The notes under the pieces are model-generated. The model was not told the DNA's origin. It made no database searches and saw only the letters and a program-made list of their open reading frames with translations. From positions 1 through 40,982 of the forward strand of contig JAUSDY010000003.1 in NCBI GenBank assembly GCA_030650395.1: a DNA stretch of 40,982 nt. The letters run 5' to 3'. Source of the stretch: Acidobacteriota bacterium (GTDB taxonomy: Bacteria > Acidobacteriota > Vicinamibacteria > Vicinamibacterales > UBA2999). Positions 22,757-28,988 of the stretch are shown in pieces; position 1 is the stretch's first letter; every line of letters begins with the position of its first letter. A program made the position numbers and the translations under genes.

Positions 22757-22820
22757 CCTTCGGCCTTCAGCCTTCATTCTGCTGATGGCTGATGGCTGAT
22801 CCCTGAAGGCTGATGGCTGT
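22757..22820. repeat. inverted heptamer arrays (CCTTCAG / GGCTGAT) abutting the MATE start codon
   Basis: CCTTCGG, CCTTCAG, CCTTCAT, then GGCTGAT, GGCTGAT, CCCTGAA, GGCTGAT, GGCTGT and immediately the ATG. CAGCCTTCA and TGAAGGCTG form a 9-bp inverted repeat, so the leader of the MATE mRNA can fold into a hairpin just before the start codon. Confidence 0.88.
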
Positions 22821-24206
22821 ATGAAACGGTTTTGGTCTCTCTTTCTTGAAGCAGTGCGCGGATCCGACCGCGACTATACGGTCGGCCCGGTTGGGCCGGC
22901 GCTGGTCATGTTGTCGGTCCCCATGGTGCTCGAAATGGCCATGGAGTCGCTGTTCGCCGTCGTCGACGTCTTCTACGTGTCGCGCGTCAGTGCCGATGCC
23001 GTGGCGACGGTCGGCGTCACCGAATCGATGCTGACCATCGTCTACACGGTGGCACTCGGGCTCGGCATCGGCGCCATGGCGGTGGTGGCGCGGCGGATCG
23101 GTGAAAAAGACGACGACGGCGCGGCGCAGGCGGCGGCACAGGCGATCGCGCTCGGCCTGATCGTCGCGACGGCCGTGGCGCTCGTCGGCTACTTCAACGC
23201 CGAGCGGTTACTGCGCGCGATGGGCGCATCGCTGTCGATGATCGAGTCATCGGTCGGCTATACGAAGGTGATGTTCGCGGGCAACGCCACCGTGACGCTG
23301 CTGTTCCTGATCAACGCCATCTTCCGCGGCGCCGGTGATCCCGCGATCGCGATGCGCATGCTGTGGCTGGGCAACGCCATCAACATCGTGGTCTGCCCGT
23401 TCTTGATCTTCGGCATCGGGCCGTTTCCGGAGCTCGGCGTGACCGGCGCGGCCATCGGCACCAACATCGGCCGCGGCACCGCCGTGGTCACACAGTTGTG
23501 GATGCTGTCGTCGGGGCGCAGCCGGATTCACATCCGGGCCCGGCATCTCCGGCTGGTGCCGGCGGTGATGTGGAACGTGTGCCGCCTGAGCGGCTCCGGT
23601 TTCCTGCAGATCCTGATCGACACCTCGAGCTACATCGGGCTGGTGCGCGTGATCTCGACGTTTGGGAGCGACGCGCTGGCCGGCTACACGATCGGCATCC
23701 GCACGGTGATCTTCGCGATCCTGCCGGCGTGGGGCCTCAGCAACGCGGCGGCGACAATGGTGGGGCAGGCGCTCGGCGCCGGCAAGCCGGAGCGCGCGGA
23801 GGAGGCGGTGTGGACGGCGGCCAAGTACAACGCGATCGTGCTGGGCCTGGTCGGCCTCCTGTTTGTGGTCTTTGCGCCGCAGATCGTGGCGATTTACACG
23901 GCCGACGCCGCGGTGGTGCCGTATGCCATCGATTGCCTCCGCATCGTCAGCACCGGCTTTGTGTTCTTCGCGTACGGACTGGTCTTCACGCAATCGTTCA
24001 ACGGCGCGGGCGACACCTGGACGCCGACCTGGATCAACCTGGGGTGTTTCTGGGCCTGGCAGACTCCGCTGGCGTGGCTGCTGGCGATCAACCTTGGCAT
24101 GGGCCCACGCGGCGTGTTCATCGCGATGACGGTGGCGTTCTCGACGCTGGCAGTGGTCAGCGGTGTGATTTTCCGGCGTGGGTGGTGGAAGACAAGGCGT
24201 GTCTAA
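22821..24206 (+). CDS. MATE family efflux transporter
   Basis: 461 residues, the usual size for MATE exporters with 12 membrane helices in two repeats. GPALVMLSVPMVLEMAMESLFAVVDVFYVSRV is the typical first helix pair; GAGDPAIAMRMLWLGNAINIVVCPFLIFGIGPFPELGVTGAAIGT is the conserved loop between helices 4 and 6; FNGAGDTWTPTWINLGCFW is the matching position in the second half. MATE proteins export cationic drugs or metabolites against Na+ or H+. A ribosome site is not visible: the ATG directly follows a heptamer array, so translation initiation may depend on the repeat structure. Confidence 0.95.
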   Translation: MKRFWSLFLEAVRGSDRDYTVGPVGPALVMLSVPMVLEMAMESLFAVVDVFYVSRVSADAVATVGVTESMLTIVYTVALGLGIGAMAVVARRIGEKDDDGAAQAAAQAIALGLIVATAVALVGYFNAERLLRAMGASLSMIESSVGYTKVMFAGNATVTLLFLINAIFRGAGDPAIAMRMLWLGNAINIVVCPFLIFGIGPFPELGVTGAAIGTNIGRGTAVVTQLWMLSSGRSRIHIRARHLRLVPAVMWNVCRLSGSGFLQILIDTSSYIGLVRVISTFGSDALAGYTIGIRTVIFAILPAWGLSNAAATMVGQALGAGKPERAEEAVWTAAKYNAIVLGLVGLLFVVFAPQIVAIYTADAAVVPYAIDCLRIVSTGFVFFAYGLVFTQSFNGAGDTWTPTWINLGCFWAWQTPLAWLLAINLGMGPRGVFIAMTVAFSTLAVVSGVIFRRGWWKTRRV

Positions 24207-24216
24207 AGCCACACCA

Positions 24217-24297
24217 GTTCAGAGTTCAGAGTTTAGAGTTAAGAGCTAAAATCTAGCGGCGTGTTCTTAACTCTAAACTCTTAACTCTGCACTCTGC
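24217..24297. repeat. inverted pair of heptamer arrays between MATE gene and trmFO
   Basis: Left: GTTCAGA, GTTCAGA, GTTTAGA, GTTAAGA, GCTAAAA (24217-24251). Right: TCTTAAC, TCTAAAC, TCTTAAC, TCTGCAC, TCTGC (24265-24297), ending exactly at the trmFO ATG. The arms pair to give a long imperfect hairpin covering the whole leader of trmFO. Confidence 0.93.
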
Positions 24298-25635
24298 ATG
24301 ATTCATGTTATTGGCGGCGGTCTGGCGGGTTGCGAGGCTGCGTGGCAGGCCGCCGAGCTCGGCGAAGACGTCACCATTCACGAGATGCGGCCGGTGCGGC
24401 CGACTGCCGTGCATCAAACGGATGGACTGGCCGAGCTGGTCTGCAGCAATTCGTTCCGCGCCGACAAGATCGATAACGCGGTCGGACTGATCAAGGAAGA
24501 AATGCGCCGGCTCGGCTCGCTCGTGATTCGGGCGGCCGATGCCACGCGCGTGCCGGCGGGCGCGGCGCTCGCCGTCGATCGCCATGCGTTTTCGAAGGCA
24601 GTCACCGACGCGGTTACCGCCCACCCGCGCATCCGCGTGTCTCGCGAAGAAGTCTGCCGCGTGCCAGGCAGCGAATGGTCGCCGGTCGTCATCGCGACCG
24701 GTCCGCTGACCTCTGACGCGCTCTCGAAAGACATCCAGGCGATGGTCGGTGAAGAACACCTGGCCTTCTACGACGCCATCAGCCCGATCGTGCTCGCGGA
24801 ATCGATCGACATGTCGAAAGTCTTCCGCGCGTCCCGATGGGATCGCAGCTTGAGTCCTGGCGAAGCTGAAGGTGACTACCTGAATTGCCCCATGACGAAG
24901 GCCGAGTACGACGCCTTCTACGCGGCGCTGACCACAGCGGAGTCGGCGACGGTGCACGACTTCGACAAGGAGAAGTTCTTCGAAGGGTGTCTGCCGATCG
25001 AGGTGATGGCGCATCGCGGCGAGGGCACGCTGCGCTTCGGCCCGATGAAGCCGGTCGGCTTGACCGACCCGAAGACGGGCCGCTTCCCGTACGCCGCCGT
25101 GCAGCTTCGGCAGGATACTCTCGCCGGCGATCACTACAGCCTCGTCGGCTTCCAGACGCAGATCAAATGGGGCGACCAGGCGCGCGTGCTGCGGATGATC
25201 CCCGGGCTCGAGCACGCCGAGTTCGTGCGCTTCGGCATGGTGCATCGCAACACCTATATCTGCGGTCCGAAGGTGCTGTTGCCGACCTGGCAGACGCGCC
25301 ATCGTGCCGATCTGTTTTTTGCGGGCCAGGTGTCGGGCGTTGAAGGTTACGTCGAGTCGGCGGCGTCAGGGCTGGTTGCCGGACGCAACGCCGCGGCGCT
25401 CGCCCGGGGCGAAGCGCCGCAGGCGCCGCCGAGATCGACGGCGATCGGATCGCTGGCGCACTACGTGTCGCACGCGGATCCGAAAAACTATCAGCCCACC
25501 AACATCACCCACGGCATCATGCCGCCGCTCGACAACCCGCCGCGCGACAAGATGAAGAAGAAGCTGATGATCGCCGAGCGCGCCCTCGCCGCCTTGGACG
25601 CCTGGCGCGGGTCGCTGGTGGGGACAAACCATTAG
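24298..25635 (+). CDS. trmFO: FADH2-oxidising tRNA (uracil-54, C5) methyltransferase TrmFO
   Basis: 445 residues. TrmFO makes m5U54 in tRNA using methylenetetrahydrofolate and FAD. Signature: MIHVIGGGLAGCEAAWQAAELG (FAD-binding), HEMRPVRPTAVHQTDGLAELVCSNSFR, ATGPLTSDAL, ISPIVLAESIDM, DYLNCPMTKAEYDAFYAAL, FEGCLPIEVMAHRGEGTLRFGPMKPVGL, GFQTQIKWGDQARVLRMIPGLEHAEFVRFGMVHRNTYI and GQVSGVEGYVESAASGL near the C-terminal FAD site. The final VGTNH and stop come from the repeat at 25615-25665, as in nadD. No ribosome site: the ATG abuts a heptamer array. Confidence 0.97.
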   Translation: MIHVIGGGLAGCEAAWQAAELGEDVTIHEMRPVRPTAVHQTDGLAELVCSNSFRADKIDNAVGLIKEEMRRLGSLVIRAADATRVPAGAALAVDRHAFSKAVTDAVTAHPRIRVSREEVCRVPGSEWSPVVIATGPLTSDALSKDIQAMVGEEHLAFYDAISPIVLAESIDMSKVFRASRWDRSLSPGEAEGDYLNCPMTKAEYDAFYAALTTAESATVHDFDKEKFFEGCLPIEVMAHRGEGTLRFGPMKPVGLTDPKTGRFPYAAVQLRQDTLAGDHYSLVGFQTQIKWGDQARVLRMIPGLEHAEFVRFGMVHRNTYICGPKVLLPTWQTRHRADLFFAGQVSGVEGYVESAASGLVAGRNAAALARGEAPQAPPRSTAIGSLAHYVSHADPKNYQPTNITHGIMPPLDNPPRDKMKKKLMIAERALAALDAWRGSLVGTNH

Positions 25636-25665
25636 ACTGGTGGGGACAAACCTTTAGGTTTGTCC
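25615..25665. repeat. half-element plus 22-bp mini-palindrome between trmFO and the Xer gene
   Basis: Two direct 21-bp copies of CTGGTGGGGACAAACC-N-TTAG (25615-25635, 25637-25657), differing at one base; the second runs on into GGTTTGTCC to complete the mini-palindrome (25644-25665). The first copy holds the trmFO stop codon. Confidence 0.93.
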
Positions 25666-25671
25666 AACTCC

Positions 25672-26646
25672 ATGCGCGACCACCTCAAAGCGTTTCTCAA
25701 TTTTCTCAAGCTCAATCGCCACGTCTCGCCGCATACCGTGCGCGCGTACGAAAGCGATATCACGCAGTACCTCGCGTGGGTCGCCAGCGACAAAGACCGC
25801 AGGATGTCGCAGCTGACGCCGGCGGATCTCGACCTGACTTCCGTGCAGTCGCACCTCGCCGATCTCGGCAAGGCCGGCAAGGCCCGCTCCTCGGTGGCGC
25901 GCAAACTGTCGGCGCTTCGCACCTTTGTCCGGTACCTGCGCCGCGAGGATTTGATCGAGCACGACCCGACGGCACGGGCCGTGGCCCCGAAGCGCGATCA
26001 CACGCTGCCGACTCATTTGTCCGAGCCTGAGATCGCCAGGTTGATCGAGATGCCGAGCACCACCGACCCGCTCGGCCGGCGCGACCGCGCCATCCTCGAG
26101 CTGTTTTACGCGTCCGGACTTCGGCTCAGCGAGCTGGTCGGCATCGACATGGAAGACCTCAACCTCAGCGGCCGAATGGTGCGGGTGATGGGGAAGGGCA
26201 GCAAGGAAAGGCTGCTGCCGTTCAACCAGAGCGCGCTGACGGCGTTGCGAGCATGGATCAACGATCGCGCTGCGATCGTGGCGACGGTCGAACAAGGCAG
26301 AAGGCAAAAGGCAAAAGGCAAAACTCCCCAAGCCCGCAAGTCCTCAAGCCCTCAAGCCGACCCGTTGTTCGTTAACTACCGCGGCACCCGCCTGACCGGC
26401 CGCAGCGTCGATCGCATGCTGCGCCGATACGTCGCCCTCTGCAGCACGCGGCTCGGCATCAGCCCTCACGCGCTGCGTCACTCGTTTGCCACGCATCTGC
26501 TGCAACGCGGCGCCGACCTGCGTGCGATCCAGGAGCTGCTCGGCCACTCGCGCTTGAGCACGACGCAGCGTTACACGCACGTCAACGCCGCGCAGTTGAT
26601 CGAGGTCTACCGCAAATCGCACCCCCGGGCCACAAAGAGCGAGTAG
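25672..26646 (+). CDS. XerC/XerD-type tyrosine recombinase with in-frame repeat insertion
   Basis: 324 residues. The N-terminal SAM-like core-binding domain (LNFLKLNRHVSPHTVRAYESDI, SVARKLSALRTFVRYL) precedes the catalytic domain with GLRLSELVG (Arg), VMGKGSKERLLPF (Lys), LGISPHALRHSFATHLL (His, Arg), LGHSRLSTTQRYTHV (His and the Tyr nucleophile). Xer recombinases resolve chromosome dimers at dif. Residues about 207-229 (EQGRRQKAKGKTPQARKSSSPQA) are translated from heptamer and octamer arrays at 26294-26358, in the loop before FVNYRGTRLTGRSV where homologues have a short turn. A TTG start inside the palindrome (25660) is possible; ATG 25672 is preferred. XerC and XerD cannot be told apart here. 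Confidence 0.93.
   Translation: MRDHLKAFLNFLKLNRHVSPHTVRAYESDITQYLAWVASDKDRRMSQLTPADLDLTSVQSHLADLGKAGKARSSVARKLSALRTFVRYLRREDLIEHDPTARAVAPKRDHTLPTHLSEPEIARLIEMPSTTDPLGRRDRAILELFYASGLRLSELVGIDMEDLNLSGRMVRVMGKGSKERLLPFNQSALTALRAWINDRAAIVATVEQGRRQKAKGKTPQARKSSSPQADPLFVNYRGTRLTGRSVDRMLRRYVALCSTRLGISPHALRHSFATHLLQRGADLRAIQELLGHSRLSTTQRYTHVNAAQLIEVYRKSHPRATKSE
26294..26358. repeat. heptamer and octamer arrays inside the Xer gene
   Basis: AAGGCAG plus three AAGGCAA units (26294-26321), then CCCGCAAG, TCCTCAAG, CCCTCAAG octamers to 26358. Translated as a basic, Ser/Pro-rich loop. Confidence 0.9.
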
Positions 26647-26649
26647 AAT
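26644..26649 (+). promoter_or_regulatory. -10-like TAGAAT before the porin gene
   Basis: TAGAAT ends eight bases before the GTG at 26658, overlapping the Xer stop codon. The spacing predicts a leaderless or nearly leaderless transcript. Confidence 0.3.
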
Positions 26650-26657
26650 CGATCCAG

Positions 26658-28049
26658 GTGCCTGTTTCGACGCGTTTCGTCCAGCCTCGCTCGCTCACCG
26701 CGATCCTCCTCTTCGGCCTCGTCACCGCATCGGCCGCCTTCGCACAAGAGCCCAAGCCCGCGCCCGCCGGCGACACCGTCGATCTGTTCGGCCTCAAGGT
26801 CACGCAGAACGAGCGCTTCAAGTTCGGCGGCGAATTCATCGCCGGCTGGTCGCACGACGGCGCGCAGGCGGCGCTCGGCCTCGAAAAGCAGGGCCGCGTC
26901 GGCATGGCCATCCTCAGCCTCGGCGGCAAGGTGTCGAACCGCGTCCGCTACTACGTGTCGGTCAACCCGGTCAGCGAAACCAACTCCAGGCCGGCGTGCG
27001 GCGAGAAGGATTTCTTCTTTCCGAACGACCCGCGGCTGTTCGCCGGCACGGGACCGATCGTGCCGTGCGATCCCGAAGACGGCCTCAAGCGCGTCGACAC
27101 CTACAACACCTTCTCGCTCGACTACATCACGCAGCAGGGCATCCTGCGCGAGGGCTACATCGATTGGGGTCTGTCGGATTCGGTGTCGCTCCGTGGCGGC
27201 CGGTTCATCCTGCCCATCGGGTTCGCGCCTCGCGACGTCGGCGCCGCGACGGCGAAGGACATGACCCGCATCACGCGCCTGAACGCCGAGGCCAACTACG
27301 GCGCCATGCTGGCGTATTCGGCGCGCCGCGGCGATCGGCCGGTCTTCGACCTCGGCGTGATGGCGGTGCTCGGCGACGGCAACCGCGAGAAAGATTACGA
27401 CTGGTTTTACTTCGTCAACACCTCGCTCGATACCAACAGCGCCGTGACCGTCGCCGCCTCGATGCGGCTCATGCCGTTCAAGGCCCTCGACCTGCGCGCG
27501 GCCTACAAGAAGGGCTACACCGGTTCGAAAGTCGAACGCCTGCCGAGCTATTGGGCGTCAAAACGGAACGACGATGCGCTGGTGGTGAGCTTGAAGCTGT
27601 CGCCGACGTCGTGGGCGTCGATCTTCGGCGAATACGCGAAGTACCGATGGGGCCCGACGCTCACCTCCGGAGAGCTCGTCGGCCTGCCCGACCTCGCCGG
27701 CATCGACAAGCCCGGTTATTACATGGGACTTCAGCTCGAAGCCCCGATCACGAGCGAGATTCGCCTTGGCGGCAGCGTGACGCGTGAAGAGCTCACTCGC
27801 GACGACAGCCTGATCCAGTACCTGACGCTCAATCACCTCTACGGCGTCTCGATGGGCAAGAAAGATCGCGAGCTCATCGTCCGCGGCTTCGTTGACGTCA
27901 ACCGCCTCGTCAACGTCAGTTTTTTCTGGATGGACGTGTCGAACCCGTTCCCGTGGGTCAGCGGCAGCTGGCCGGTGACCGGGCCGGTCGCGTTCACCGG
28001 CCGCGCGCCCGATCGCGTCGGCGTCACGGTCTCATTACGCACACCGTAA
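26658..28049 (+). CDS. porin-like outer-membrane beta-barrel protein
   Basis: 463 residues. Signal peptide (about 1-29: SLTAILLFGLVTASAAFAQ) followed by alternating amphipathic strands, e.g. FKFGGEFIAGWSHDG, NRVRYYVSVNPVSET, SLRGGRFILPIGFAPR, LDLRAAYKKGYTG, WASIFGEYAKYRW, IRLGGSVTREEL, and a terminal VGVTVSLRTP rather than the usual aromatic last residue. GRFILPIGFAPRD resembles strand ends of the phosphate-selective porin (OprO/P) and related carbohydrate-porin families. CGEKDFFFPNDP and VPCDP carry two Cys that may bridge an extracellular loop. The substrate is unknown. Single gene between Xer and a remnant. Confidence 0.8.
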   Translation: MPVSTRFVQPRSLTAILLFGLVTASAAFAQEPKPAPAGDTVDLFGLKVTQNERFKFGGEFIAGWSHDGAQAALGLEKQGRVGMAILSLGGKVSNRVRYYVSVNPVSETNSRPACGEKDFFFPNDPRLFAGTGPIVPCDPEDGLKRVDTYNTFSLDYITQQGILREGYIDWGLSDSVSLRGGRFILPIGFAPRDVGAATAKDMTRITRLNAEANYGAMLAYSARRGDRPVFDLGVMAVLGDGNREKDYDWFYFVNTSLDTNSAVTVAASMRLMPFKALDLRAAYKKGYTGSKVERLPSYWASKRNDDALVVSLKLSPTSWASIFGEYAKYRWGPTLTSGELVGLPDLAGIDKPGYYMGLQLEAPITSEIRLGGSVTREELTRDDSLIQYLTLNHLYGVSMGKKDRELIVRGFVDVNRLVNVSFFWMDVSNPFPWVSGSWPVTGPVAFTGRAPDRVGVTVSLRTP

Positions 28050-28085
28050 GAGTTTCTCCGCCGCACGGCGCAGAACGGCCATAGT

Positions 28086-28180
28086 GTGCCGTCGAGCGCC
28101 GATTTGAAGGATTCGCCATTGCTGGCGAAGCCGTTCTCGCCCGCGGCGCTGACCCGCGCGGTGCGTGCCGCGCTCGACCG
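28086..28180 (+). pseudogene. remnant of a response-regulator receiver domain C terminus
   Basis: The frame from 28086 reads ...DSPLLAKPFSPAALTRAVRAALDR, which matches the end of a REC domain: the conserved Lys-Pro after strand 5, then helix 5. No strands 1-4 or phospho-Asp are present upstream, where the frame is within 40 bases of the porin stop. This looks like the tail of a deleted hybrid kinase or regulator gene. Low certainty because the match is short. Confidence 0.4.
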
Positions 28181-28233
28181 CCCCCTCTTCCATCGCGCAC
28201 CGTCTCGACGCCATAATCAACGGGCTTCGTGCC

Positions 28234-28268
28234 GGGCTCCGGGCGCCGGGCTCCGGGCTCCGGGCGCC
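28234..28268. repeat. heptamer array, five GGGCKCC units
   Basis: GGGCTCC, GGGCGCC, GGGCTCC, GGGCTCC, GGGCGCC: a GC-rich array with the same 7-base period as the AT-rich ones elsewhere. Confidence 0.9.
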
Positions 28269-28293
28269 GGAACCGTGCTTTAGTTTGCTGTAG

Positions 28294-28313
28294 CGCGGAA
28301 CTTCAGTTCCGCG
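28294..28313. repeat. 20-bp palindrome CGCGGAACT/AGTTCCGCG, inverted copy 2
   Basis: Exact reverse complement of 12475-12494; the shared identity extends a few bases outward. Located 17 bases upstream of the cyclophilin ATG. Confidence 0.9.
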
Positions 28314-28330
28314 ACCAGTTGAGGACATTT

Positions 28331-28981
28331 ATGACTCGAGTATGGACAGCCATCGCCGTTGGCCTGGCGCTTTGGATCTCAGCCGGTGCCGTCGCGGCGC
28401 AGAAGATCTCGTTGATGAACCCCGCGGCCTTCAAGGATGAAGCGCCGCCCACCTACAACGTCCGTTTCGACACCAGCGCCGGCGTGTTCGTGGTGAAGGT
28501 CACGCGCGACTGGGCGCCCAAAGCCGCCGATCGCTTCTACAGTCTCGTGAAGAACGGCTTCTACGACGGCATCCGGTTCCACCGCGCCGTGCCGAACTTC
28601 ATGACGCAGTTCGGCGTGCACGGCAATCCAACCGTCGCGAACATCTGGAGCCGCGCGTCGTTCACTCCCGATCCGGTCAAGCACGGCAACAAGCGCATGA
28701 CGCTGACGTTTGCGATGGGCGGCAAGCCGTCCACGGCGACGACGCAGGTGTTCATCAATGCGCGGGACAACTCGAATCTCGACGGCCAGGGCTTTGCGGC
28801 GTTCGGCGAGGTCGTCGAGGGCCAGGACGTCGCAGGGAAACTGTTCAACGGATACGGCGACGCGCCGTCCCGCGGTGGCCAGGGGCCCGACAACGCGCGG
28901 ATGGCCAAGGAAGGCAACGCGTATCTCGAAAAAGAATTTCCCAAGCTCGATTACATCAAGGCCGCCACCCTCGAACCGTAG
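28331..28981 (+). CDS. secreted peptidyl-prolyl cis-trans isomerase (cyclophilin type)
   Basis: 216 residues from ATG 28331, supported by GAGG eight bases upstream and a signal peptide (about 1-23, ending GAVAAQ). The cyclophilin fold covers about 40-205: VRFDTSAGVFVVKVTRDWAPKAADRFYSLVKNGFYDGIRFHRAVPNFMTQFG holds the catalytic Arg in FHR and the FMxQ motif; TLTFAMGGKPSTATTQVFINARDNSNLDGQGFAAFGEVVEGQDV is the second half. Such enzymes speed proline isomerisation in periplasmic protein folding. A long upstream extension of the frame runs through repeats and is rejected. The stop lies seven bases before the gamma-glutamyltransferase start. Confidence 0.95.
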   Translation: MTRVWTAIAVGLALWISAGAVAAQKISLMNPAAFKDEAPPTYNVRFDTSAGVFVVKVTRDWAPKAADRFYSLVKNGFYDGIRFHRAVPNFMTQFGVHGNPTVANIWSRASFTPDPVKHGNKRMTLTFAMGGKPSTATTQVFINARDNSNLDGQGFAAFGEVVEGQDVAGKLFNGYGDAPSRGGQGPDNARMAKEGNAYLEKEFPKLDYIKAATLEP

Positions 28982-28988
28982 GTTGATC

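Larger units (their letters stand above)
22489..22820. other. 332-base intergenic region made largely of heptamer arrays
   Basis: No gene visible. The region holds two repeat arrays (22574-22601 and 22757-22820) and, directly after the nuclease stop, a small hairpin (GCGGCGCATT against AATGTGCCG). The rest shows no coding signal. Confidence 0.7.

Noticed and set aside
25660-25671. TTG start for the Xer recombinase inside the mini-palindrome
   Set aside because: It adds only repeat-derived residues and has no ribosome site; the ATG at 25672 fits the usual N terminus.
28229-28330. Upstream extension of the cyclophilin gene
   Set aside because: The extra residues come from a GC-rich heptamer array and the CGCGGAACT palindrome, and would bury the signal peptide.
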